A stretch of DNA of 64,000 nucleotides from Camarhynchus parvulus. Lineage: Eukaryota; Chordata; Aves; Passeriformes; Thraupidae. How positions within the stretch are numbered: position 1 is the stretch's first letter; each line of letters opens with the position of its first letter. The notes below the pieces were generated by a model. That model did no database searches. It saw only the letters and a program-made list of their open reading frames with translations, and was not told the origin of the DNA. The translations under genes and the position numbers were made by a program. Below are positions 30,402 through 42,400 of this stretch, piece by piece. The DNA lies in the NCBI RefSeq assembly GCF_901933205.1, contig NC_044596.1:4032001-4096000 (forward strand), given 5' to 3'.

Positions 30402-33400
30402 GTAAGTGACGAAGGGCCGGGGAGAAGCTTTTGCAGCCCGGGATGCTGCGGGGATGTTCCCTGGCCCGGGCAGGAGCAGCCCCAGCTCTGGGCCCTGCAC
30501 CTGCAGCTCCTGCTCCAAACGCCCGTCCCAGATGCAAAATTTCTCCTCGGGGAGGCTCCGGGGTGGGGTGGGCGAGCCAGCCGCCCCCTTCCCCGCGTCA
30601 TCCCGCAGGGAAACATCCCCCAGAGCCCCGCGGGGGATTCCTGGAGCTCTCGGATGTTGTGGGGGCGCGGAGGGTCCCTGGGGCGCGGAGCTGGCTGTGC
30701 TGGCCGGGCTGAGGCAGCAGCGGCTCCGGGAGGCTCCAGCCCGAGGCGCTGCTCCCGGTTCATCCCACTGGGATGTTCCCCATTCCCTCTCGCCCCTTCC
30801 TCGCCTCCAGTGCTGGGATCGGGGCCGTGGCGAGGCGATTTTGGTGTCTAGACAGGCTGAGAGCTGCGGGCTGTGCCTCGCCTGGCGTGCGGCTCCGGCT
30901 GCTGCCGGGTGAGGCTGCTCCAGACGGGATCTTTGAGCCCGTCCCTGTGTGGCTCGCGGAGCTTTCCTTGTGTGCCCAGACAGCCATAAAAACCCGGCGA
31001 AGGGAGCAAAGATCCCCCGGCGGGCTGCAGCAAAGCGCCGCGATCAGCCGCTCCAATCTGGGCAGTGTCCTTGAGGCAGCCCCAGGCGGGCCGGGAGTGG
31101 GGCTGGGGCTGCTCCGGGAGCCTTTAAGTAGGGTTGGAGCTGCGACCCCAGGAACCAACCACCTTCCTGTGTGTCCTGGGATCTGGGGGTGTCACAGCAG
31201 AGCAAGGAATGGGATTGGGGCTGCTCCGGGAGCCTCCAGGTGGGGTTGGAGCTGCGACCCCAGGAACCACTTTTGTGTATGTCCTGGGATCCAGGAATGT
31301 CACAGTGAGGCAGGGAATGGGATTGGGGCTGCCCTGGGAGCCTTTAAGTAGGGTTGGAGTTGTGATCCCAGGAACCACCTTTGTGTATGTCCCGGGATCC
31401 AGGAATGTCACAGCAGAGCAGGGAATGGGATTGGGGCTGCCCTGGCAGCCTCCAGGTGGGGTTGGAGCTGTGGAATTTTGTTGTGCCTCCTCTGGAGCAG
31501 GGACCACCTTCCCTAAGCACCACAGCACCTGGGAATGTCACAGTGGGGCAGGGAATGGAACTGGGGCTGCTCCGGGAACCTTTAAGTAGGGTTGGAGTTG
31601 TGACCTGAGGAACCAACCACCTTCCTGTGTGTGCTGGGATCTGGGGGTGTCACAGCAGAGCTGGGGATGGCACTGGGGCTGCTCCAGGAGCCTCCTGGTC
31701 AGGCTGGAGCTGTGACCCTGGGAGCAGACAGCACTGTCCCTGTGTGTCCCAGGACCCAGGAATGTCACAGTGGAGCAGGGGATGGGGCTGGGGCTGCTCT
31801 GGGAGCCTCCTGGTGGGGTTGGAGCTGTGTCCTCTGAGTCAGGGAGCACCTTCTGTGTGTCCCAGGACCCGGGAATGTCACAGCAGAGCAGGGAATGGGA
31901 TTGGGGCTGCCCTGGGAGCCTCCTGATGGGGTTGGAGTTGTGACCTCAGGAACCACCTTCCTGTGTGTCCCAGCACCTGGGAATGTCACAGCAGAGCAGG
32001 GAATGGGGCTGGGAGGTGATGGCCACCAGGCCAGGCCTGGGAAGGGTCCTGCCAGCCCCACCTGTGCCCCAGGGGACCGAGTGGCGGCCCGTTGTCCTCC
32101 AGAGGTGGCACCAGGCCCAGCTGTGCAGAAGGGAAGCTGCAGGGGATGCCGGGCACCCCCCAGCCCGGAGTGTGGGTGGGCAGCCCCAGTGCCCTGTCCC
32201 GGTGCTCCCACCCCAAAAATTGGGATGTTTTCATCCCAACCCTGCCCCCAGCTCTGCCCGCGGGAGAGGCCCTGCTGTGTCCGTGGCTTTGGGATGGGGC
32301 TGCTCCTGGTGTGAACAAAGGGAGCAGGGAATAACCAGACACCAAACTGGGGTGCTCGGCCTGTCTGGGGGCTCCCCTGAGAGCTCCCCAGCTTCTCCTG
32401 GGCTCTTTTTGGGGAGCAGGAGCACAGCGGGAGGGGGAGCAGCCCCTGCGGGTCCCCTGTGCCTGCAGAGCAGGGGAATGGCCTTGGGGAGGGGACAATG
32501 CGATTTTGGGGTCCTGCTGTGGGCTGGCAGGGGGGGACGGTGTCCCCCACGCTGTGGGGACACAGGAGGCAGCAGATCCAGTGAAAGCCACCCCAGGGCC
32601 AGCCCCTAAAGCCCTGTGGCTAATGGGGGATTATAGGATCAAGGGTGGCCGCCTGTTTTCCCTTCCTGGAGCGCCCTGGTGTCCCCAGGCCTGGGATGGG
32701 AGGTCCCTGTGGGCTCTGAGCCCCAGCTGGGTGCCACCAGGGTGCCACCAGGGTGCCACCACGGGCCTGGCAGCTGTGACAGGCAGAATGAGGGCAGTGC
32801 CATGGATTGGGGCACGGTGCCATGGCTGTAGGGCAGCAATCTGCAGGGCCGGTGCCTCCGTGCCCAGCTCCAGGAGCCACCAGGCTGGGCTGGGCCCCAC
32901 CTGAGCCATCCTGGCCACCAGCTCAGCTGTTTGGGGCTGTCCTGCCACCCATCTCCTCCTGACAGGTGACAATTCCGGGGTGCAGAGCCTGGGGGTGCAG
33001 ATCCCACCCTGCTCCAGAGGGTTCCACACCTGGCTGGCATCAAAGGGGCTCCCCTGCCCTGCCAGGTGCAGGACCCTGAGGGATGCGCGGTCCCAGGGAT
33101 GTGGAGGAGTCCAAGGGACCTCTCTGCTCCCCATCCCAGTGCTGGGGTGCCTGGGGAGCGTTGTCCAGCGCTGGGGTGCAGGATTGGGGATGCTGGGATG
33201 TGGGAAAGGGAGCAGGGCCCGCTCTGTGCCCCGACACGGGGATGTGCAGGGGAGCTTGGTCCAAGCTGTGCCCAGGCTCTGGAATTTGGGTCCAGGCTGT
33301 GCCCAGGCTCTGGGATAGGAGTCCAAGCTGTTCCCAGGCTCTGGAATTGGTGTCCAGGCTGTGCCCAGGCTCTGGGATAGGAGTCCAAGCTGTTCCCAGG

Positions 33401-36400
33401 CTCTGGAATTGGGGTCCAGGCTGTGCCCAGGTTCTGGGGTGCAGGTCCAGGCTGTGCCCAGGCTCTGGAATTCGTGTCCAGTCTCTGCCCAGGTTCTGGA
33501 ATTCGGGTCCAGGCTGTGCCCAGGTTCTGGGATGTGAGTCCAGGCTGTGCCCAGGTTCTGGAATTCGTGTCCAGGCTGTGCCCATGTTCTGAGACGCGGC
33601 TCCAGGCTCCGGCATGCGGGTCCAGCGGATCCGGGCTGCTCCCCGCGGGGCGTGCAGCGCTCTCCATTCGCCTGGCAGGGCCGCGTTCCGCCCGGTGCGG
33701 CCCGGGGGGGTTCGGCGCGGTGCCCCCGGGGGCTGCGGGGGCGGGGGGCGGTGGGGGCGGCGCGGCCCCCGCCCCGCTCGGTGCCAGCCCGGCGTCACGT
33801 GCCGCTCGGTGGCCCCCGAGCATGCCCAGCTCCGGCTCCGGCTGCGGCTCCGGCTCCCGCTCCGGCTCGGGCTCCCGCTCGGGCTGCGGGCGGCCGGGGA
33901 GATGCTGCGCCCGTAGGCAGCGCGGGGGGGACCGGCCGCTGCCCGCCCCGCTCGGTGAGTGCCTCCGGCGCGGCTCCTTCCTCCTCCTCCTCCTCCTCCT
34001 CCTCCGCTCTTCCTCCTCCTCCTCCTCTTCAGCGGGCGCGGAGCGGCAGCGCATCCCCTCGAGGTGCTGGGGGGGCTCTTTCAGGGAAGAGGAGGGGGCT
34101 GCGCTCCCACCTCATGGGCAGAGCAGGGCGCGCAGTGGGGGCCGGCACCCCCCGGCTGCCCGAGGGGCTCCCCCTGCACCCCCTGCCCCTCGTGCCGAGC
34201 TTTGGGTGACGAGTGGGGCCCCCCCGAGCTGTCCCCGCCGTGTGTTTATGGGCTGCGAGCCGGTTTGTGTCCCCAAAACCCCAAATGCTGCGGGCTGGGA
34301 CCCCCTGGGTTGGGACCCCCTGGGTTTGGACCCCCCGACTCCGTGCAGGGGCAGAGCAGCGCCGAGGCTTTGGGGCAGCCCCGCTATTCGCTGTGTCAGC
34401 ACCCCGAAACCCCATCCTGGTGAATGGGGGGCTCGGGAGGGCCGGACCCCCAGCGCTGCGGGCGGGATGTGATGGATGGGGCTGAGCGATGTCGTCTGGC
34501 GCTTCCCAGGAAAGCCGAGACCTTCCCTTGGCTCCGCGGCTCGTTTCGCTGCCTGCTGCGAGCGGAGAGCCATCCTCCTCCTCCTCCGCCTCCTCCTCCG
34601 CCTCCTCCTCCTCTGGGCCGGGAGGAAGGGCAGCGCCGCCGCTCCGGGCCCCCCCTGCACCGGGGGGTGTCTGGCGGTGCCGGAGACGCGAGAGGCGCAG
34701 CCGCTGCCCCGAGCCCTCAATCGCAGCTTTGTTGCGCCGCTCGCCGCTCGGAGGGAAGCAGCCTCTGATTCATCACATGATGGGGATGTTCATACGCCAC
34801 GAGTCTATTAAACCCCAGCGGAAGGGGCCGGACCGGCCTCCCCCCGAGGGACCCCCCTGCTGACCGCGGGTCGGGGGCGTCCGGGCGCTCCGGCACCTCC
34901 GTGCGGGGTCTCGGCCACCTCCGTGCGGCACCTGGCGCTGCCATGCCGCGGTGCCGCGATGCCTCGGGGGCAGGGGGGCGGGCCCCCCGCTCCAGATGGC
35001 CGCGGGAGCCGCTCCGTTAATCCCGGCGTGCGGGGAGGGCGCCGGTGCCGCCGCGGGGTGCGGGGAGCGCCGGCCATGGAGGGAGCCGGGGCCGGCGTTT
35101 GCTGCAGGATCCGCCGCTCCAGGCTGGGCTGCGGCCCTGCGGGCGGCTCTGCAGCCGGGCATCGGCAGCACCCCGCTGCTTCTCCCGCTGCTGCGTCTGC
35201 AGGAGCGCCCGCAGCCTGCCGTGAATCCCTCCATGAATCCTGTTGTGGATCCCACTGTGATCCCTCCATGAATCCTGTTGTGGATCCCACTGTGATCCCT
35301 CCATGAATCCTACTGTGAATCCCACTGTGATCCCTCCGTGAATCCCATCATGATCCCTCCGTGAATCCCACTGTGATCCCTCCATGGATTCCACCACAAT
35401 CCCTCCATGAATCCTGCCTTGAATCCCATCATGATCCCTCTATGAATCCTGTTGTGGATCTCTCCATGGATCCTGCCATGATCCCTCTGTGAATCCCATC
35501 ATGATCCCGCCATGAATCCCACTTTGATCCCTCTGTGAATCCCACTGTGATCCCTCCATTAATCCCACCATGATCCCTCCATGGATCCCACTGCGATTCC
35601 CGCCTTCAATCCCACTGTGATCCCTCCATGAATCTCACCGTGATCCCTCCATGAATCCCATTGTGATTCCTCCACAAATCCCACCATGAATCCTGCCTTG
35701 AATCCCTCTGTGATCCCTCCATGAATCCTGTTGTGATCCCTCTGTGAATCCCATTGTGAATCCCACTTTGATCCCTCCATGGATCCCACCGTGAATCCTG
35801 CCTTGAATCCCTCTGAGATTCCTCCACGAATCCCATTGTGAATCCTGTTCTGCACCGAGCTCATCCCTCAGTGTGTGCGTGTGGCTGCTCCAGATCCTTC
35901 CCCTGGCATTTCCTCAAGGGAAAGGAGAGCTCTTGAAGCTCCTGTCCCCCTCAGACCTGCCCCTGTCCCTCTTGTCCCTGTCCCTTCACCAGGAGACGCT
36001 TCCCAAGCCAGCTCCTCCCCTCTTCGGCCTGGCAGAGCTGTGGCTTGGGGACACCTGGGCCTGTCACCCACCTGAGCCACCCCCGTGGGGACACAGAGCC
36101 AGGAATAGGATCCCAGAGAGGGGGTGGCTGAGGAATTACAATTCCGGAGCTAAAAATCCATAGGAAGCACAAAATCCGGCCTTTATGGACTTTGGTGTTT
36201 GCAGGGGACCCCCAGCCCACCATGGGCACCCCTGGCACCCATCCTGCTGCACTGGGCCACCAGGGCCACCCCACAGGGACAGGGGCTGTGGTGAGGGGTG
36301 CCCAGGTGCCCAGAGGTGGCCCTGGCAGAGGCGGTGACAGGGTGACAGCGGCTGGCACCGGGCTGGCGCTGCAAACCGCGTTCTCCTGCCGAGTTCCCAT

Positions 36401-39400
36401 AGAAACCGGCGGGAGGCTGGCGAGGACGAGGCAGAGGAGGGACGGGCAGGAGGGTGAGGGACGTGGCTGGCACTGCCTGGGTGAGGCCACGGTGCCAGCG
36501 CCTCGAGGGCACCGCTGACCGGTGGCTGCTCCGTTCCGTGGGGAAGGGACAAGGGACAAGAGCGTGGCCCTGGCCGTGTGTCACCGTGACACGGGTGAGT
36601 GTGTGAGTGTGCCCCTGTGTGTGTGTGTGTGTGTGTGTGTCGTGGTGCCCACACCCCCCACGCCACTGGGCACCAACCCCACCCCAGATGGGCACTGAGG
36701 GGTTTTTAATCCCCCCGAGGCCTCCTGAGCCAGCCAGGCAGCGCCAGGGTTGTTTTCTGCTCCATCTGTGCCCCTGGGAATCAGCCGGGCTGGGGATTTC
36801 TCCCAGAGCTGGGCTGGAACGGGCTGCGTGGCTCCCTTGCTGCTCTCTCCTCTCTCTCTCTCCCAGGATTTGGTAGTAGCATCCCCCACTCCTGTTTTCC
36901 TGGGAAAACACGATCATCCGCAGCAGCAGCAGCAGCAGCAGGCAGGAACAGCGCCTCGAGGAGCGCGCTGCTGCCTCCTCTCCATCCTCCTTCCTCCGCA
37001 GCAGCGTTCGCAGCTCTCCGCCCACCCAGGGGAGTCCTGCCCCGCCGGCAGCGCCTTCCCGCTGCCCCGCGGGGAGGTGATGATCCAAAACATCCCTGAT
37101 GATCCAAAACACCCATCCCTGCTTCTCCCAGCACAGTGATGATCCAAAACATCCCTGATGATCCACAACATCCATCCCTGCTTCTCCCGGCACAGTGATG
37201 ATCCAAAACATCCCTGATGATAATCCATAATCCAAAACATCCATCCGCCTTCTCCCAGCACAGTGATGATCCAAAACATCCCTGATGATCCACAACATCC
37301 ATCCCTGCTTCTCCCGGCACGGTGATGATCCAAAGCATCCATCCCTGCTTCTCCCGGCACGGTGATGATCCACAACATCCATCCCTGCTTCTCCCGACAC
37401 TGTGATGATCCAAAACATCCCTGCTTCTCCCGGCATGGCTGAGGAGTGCAGGGCACGGGCAGATTGAAGGAAACATGCAGGCAGAGGGAGGGAGGGAGGC
37501 GGCACATGTGGAGCCCCCCTTCCAGCCCTGCCTGCTCCATCCACCATCCCAAGCTGGAAAATCCCCCAGGATTGGGATGTTCTGGGCAGGCAGCGCTGCT
37601 TTTCAGCGTAGGTTTGGTTTGATTCTGGTTTTTACTCGGTGGTAGCAGCACAGGGAGCCCTTCCAAGGTCTGTCCAGAGCTCCAGAGCCAGGCTGGAGCA
37701 GGGAAAAGGCTCCAGAGCAGTGGCTGGGGGGTGAGGTGGCTCCAGCATGCAGGGAATGAACCTGGATGGTGGCAGGAGTGAGGCTGGATGGTGGCAGGGA
37801 ATGGATCATGACAGGGAATGAGGCTGGATGGTGGCAGGGAACAAGGATAGATGGTGGCAGGAAGGGAGGATGGTGACGTGGAATGAGCCTGGATGGTGGC
37901 AGGGAATGGATGGTGGCAGGGAATGGATGGTGGCAGGGAATGGATGGTGGCAGGGAATGAAGCTGGATGGCGACAGGGAGCCTGGATGGTGGCAGCGGCC
38001 GGGTTGTGCCCTTAATCTGCGAATCCACTAAAGCTCTTTAATAAAGATTCCAAGTCACCAAGTTCTCAATTAAGGGATGAGGCAGCTCTCGATCCGCGTT
38101 TCTGGGTCAGCCGGAGAAAGGCCATTTAAGACCTTTGATGTTTGCAGGGAATGAACACCTGGCTGTGCAGGAGCACCCAGGGTGGCTCGGCCTCCCCCGG
38201 GGCAGGACCCGAGTCCGAGCCCGGCTGCTCCTGACTCATGGGCTCCTTCTGGGAGAAAGTGGAGCTGCTGGAGCGGGTCCAGAGGTCACGGAGGTGCTCC
38301 GAGGGCTGGAGCATCTCTGCTTGGAGCCAGGCTGGGAGAGAGGAGGAGAGAGGAGGCTCCAGGGAGAGCTCAGAGCCCCTCCCAGTGCCTGAGGGGACTC
38401 CAGGAGAGCTCGAGAGGGATTTGGAACAAGGAATGGAGGGACAGGAAGCAGGGAACGGCTCCCACTGCCAGAGGGCAGGGAGAGATGGGATTTTGGGAAG
38501 GAATTCCTCCCTGTGAGGGTGGGGAGGCCCTGGGATGGATTTCCCAGAGAAGCTGTGGCTGTCCCATCCCTGGAAGTGTCCAAGGCCGGGTTTATGGGGT
38601 TTGGAGCCGCCTGGGATGGGGGAAGGTGTCCCTGTTCTCTGCCCAGCTGTGGAGCTCTGTGGCCCACCCTCTGCTCTCATGGGTGGTCCCCGCCCCGCCA
38701 GGGCCCCCCGGCTCTCCAGGGCTCTTCAAACCCTCTGTTTACCTCAACAGCAGCCGCCTGCACGGGTGTTAATTGCAGGAGCCGGCAAGGCACTAATTAG
38801 GGGATAATGAGACGCCTTTGTGTGTGTTTGGCAGCCCGGCGACAGACGCCCTGCTCCGAACACCCGCGGGCCGGGGATGGGCCGGGGCGGTGGGGAGGGG
38901 CCGTGTCCGTGATCCCCCCACGCTCTGTCCGTGATCTTGGGCCGTGTCTGTGATCCTGGATCGTGTCCCTGATCCTGGGCCGTGTCTGTGATCCCCCCAT
39001 GTTGTTTCCATCATTCCCATGCCTTGTCCATAACCCTTGTACCGTGTCCATGACCCCCCATGTCATGCCCATGATCCCCCCATGTCATGCCCGTGATCCC
39101 CCCACATTGTTTCCTTAATTCCCACCCTGAATTCATAATTCCCGTGCCGTGTCCATAATCCCTGTGCCATGTCTGTGACCCCGTGCTGTGTCCATGATCC
39201 TGGGCTGTGTCCCTGATCCCCTCATGCCACGTCCATGATCCCTCACACCGTATCCGTGATCTCCTCATGCTGTGTCCATGATCCCCCATGCTCTGTCTGT
39301 GACCCTGGATCATGTCCATGATCCCTCACACCATGTCCATGATCTCCTCATGCTGTGTCCATGATCCCACGCCGTGTCCAGATCCCACGTGCATCGTCTG

Positions 39401-42400
39401 TGATCCTGGATCGTGTCCATGATCCCTCACACCATGTGCATGATCCCTCACACTGTGTTCATGATCTCCTCGCGCTGTGTCCATGATCTCCTCATGCTGT
39501 GTCCATGATCCCACACCATGTCCATGATCCCTCGTGCTCTGTGATCCTGCATCGTGTCCTTGATCCCCACGTGCCATGTCCATGATCCCTCACACCGTGT
39601 CCATGATCTCCTCACGCTGTGTCCATGACCCCATGCCATGTCCACGACCCTGGGCTGTGTCCATGATCCCTCCGTGTCGTGTCTGTGACCCCGCGCCATG
39701 TCTGTGCTCCCCCCCACGCTGTTTCCATAATTCCCACACCGTGTCCCTGATCCCCTCGTGCCGTGTCCGTGATCCTGGATCGTGTCCACGATCCCCCACG
39801 CTGTTTCCGTAATCCCACCCTGTGTCCGTGATCTGCTCGGGTCCGTGCTCCCCCCACGCTGTTTCCATAATTCCCACCCTGTGTCCGTGATCCTGGATCG
39901 GGTCCGTGCTCCCCCCACGCTGTTTCCGTAATTCCCACTCTGTGTCCGTGATCCTGGATCGGGTCCGTGCTCCCCCCACGCTGTTTCCATAATTCCCACT
40001 CTGTGTCCCGTGATCCTGGATCGTGTCCCTGATCCCTCCGTGCCGTGTCCGTGCTCCCCCCGCCGTGTCCCCCATCCCCTCTCCCCGCATTTATCCAAAC
40101 CCCATCCCCGCTCCCACCCCGCGGTGACCCCGCAGCTGCTCCCGAGTCCCTCCGGAGCCTTCCCGAGCATCCATCCCTTTGTTCTGGGAGCGGGAGGCAG
40201 GACCGACCCGGTGTGGCCATCCCGGTGCCCTCCACCATCTCGGTGTGGCCATCCCGGTGCCATCCCGGTGCCCTCCACCATGCCGGTGCGGCCATCCCGG
40301 TGCCCTCCGCCATCCCTGTGCCCCCCGCCATCCCCGGGACCGTCCCTCCCCTCCTCGGCGCGTCCCCGTTCCTGGGGAGCTGGAACCGGGACTGGTGAAC
40401 ATCCCGCATCCTCCCGCATCTCCCGCATCCCCGTTCCTGCCTCTCCCGCCGCTCCCGTTCCTCCCCTGCCGCCGCAGCCACCGGGAGCCGCCGTTTTCCC
40501 CCCTCCGAGCTTTCCTTACGTAACGGAGCCGCTGCTGGCGGCTCCTCGGTGGCGCCGAGGCCCGGGCGTCGCATCCAGGTGGAAAAAAGCCGGGATTGTG
40601 GCTGCTGGATTGCTCCAGGATGGGGTGGGAGATCCCTCTCCATGGACAGGTGGGGTGGGAGCGGAGCTGGGAGGGATTTGGAGGTCCTGGAGGGTTTGGA
40701 GAGACCCTCAGGAGGGATTTGGAGGTCCTGGAGGGTTTGGAGATCCTAGAGGGTTTGGACCCTCAGGAGGGTTTTGAAGGTCTAGGAGGACTTTTGAGAA
40801 CCCCCAGGAAGGTTTTGGAGAGCTCGGAGGGTTTGGAGAGATTCCCTAGGAGGGTTTTGAAAGTCTAGGAGGGTTTGGAGAGACCCTCAGGAGTGTTTTG
40901 GAGGTCCAAGAGAGTTTGTAGGAACCCCCAGGAGAGTTTTGAAGGCCCAGGGGAGTTCGGAGGGACACCCAGGAGACCTAGAAAGATTTTTAGGGACCCC
41001 CAGGAGGATTTTGGAGGCCTAGGAGGAGTTTTAGGGACCCCCAGAAGGGTTTTAGAGATGCAGGGGGATTTTTAGGGACCCGCCAGGAGGGTTTTGAAGG
41101 TCCAGGGGAGTTTGGAGGGACACCCAGGGGGCCTAGGAGGATTTTTAGGGACCCCCAGGAGGGTTTTGGACATCCAGGAGGGTTTGTAGACACCCCCCAG
41201 GAGGGTTTTGGAGCATTTGGAGAGACCCTCAGGAGAGTTTTGGAGATCCTAGAGGATTTGAAAAGACCCCCAGGAAGGTTTTGGAAGTCCAGGAATGTTT
41301 GTAGGAACCCCCATGAGAGTTTTGAAGGTCCAGGGGAGTTTGGAGGGACACCCAGGAGGCCTGGGAGGATTTTAGGGACGCTCAGGAGCCTTTTGGAGAT
41401 GCTGGAGGATTTTTAGGGACCCCCAGGAGGGTTTTGGAGGCCCAGGAGGATTTTTTGGGACCCCCACGCAGGTTTTGGAGGTCCAGGACCCTTCACGGTG
41501 AGCGCTGAGCTGGGCTATGAGGTGTTGGTGATCCACGGGGACAGCGCTGGGGACAACCATGCCCAAGCAGCCTCCAGGGGCTCAGGTGGCTCCGTGGGGC
41601 CGTCCCGGAGCCCCGGGGATGCCGCGCCGCGCTCGGGGCTCCGGTGGAACAGCCGCGACCGGTCGGGCAGCCCCGGCCGCCTCCCCGCCCTGCCCGGCCG
41701 GTCCCGCCGAGCTCGGCAGCGCCTCGCGGAGCCCCGGAACGCGGAGCTGCCGCACGCCCGGCGGGGCTGGGCAGGGGCTGTGCCCGTGGCTGAGCCGTGG
41801 AACAACGTCCCAGCCTGCGGGGAACGGCTGGGCAATCCCATCCCGCGGGCACTGCCAGCCGGAGCCTCGAACCCACAGCCGGGCTGGGCACAGCGAGGGG
41901 CTGGGGGGACCACCGGGGGGGGCTGGGGGTTCCAGAAGGATTTACAATGACCACAGGAGAGTTTTGGGGTTCCAGAAAGGTTTACAAGGACCACAGGAGG
42001 GTTTTGGGGTTCCAGAAGGATTTACAAGGACCTCAGGACAATTTTGGGGTTCCAGAAGGATTTACAATGACCACAGGAGAGTTTTGGGGTTCCAGAAAGG
42101 TTTACAAGGACCACAGGAGGGTTTTGGGGTTCCAGAAGGATTTACAAGGACCTCAGGACAATTTTGGGGTTCCAGAAGGATTTACAATGACCACAGGACA
42201 ATTTTGGGGTTCCAGAAGGATTTACAAGGACCCCAGGAGGGTTTTGGAGGGACTGTCAGAAGGGTTTTGGAGGTCCAGGAGTGTTTGGAGGAACCCCCCA
42301 GGATGGTTTTGGAGATCTTAGAGGGACCTCCAGAGGGGGTTTGGAGGTCCAAAAGGGTTTGGTGAGACTCCCAGGAGGATTTTGGAGGTCCAGGACTGTC

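Noticed and set aside
32639..34054. Open frame of 471 codons on the minus strand, Arg/Glu-rich start
   Set aside because: Covers the 32-bp minisatellite and antisense CCT runs of a CpG island; no homology.
35222..35865. 23-bp repeats resembling a CRISPR or iteron array
   Set aside because: Tandem without spacers, intronic and diverged; minisatellite.
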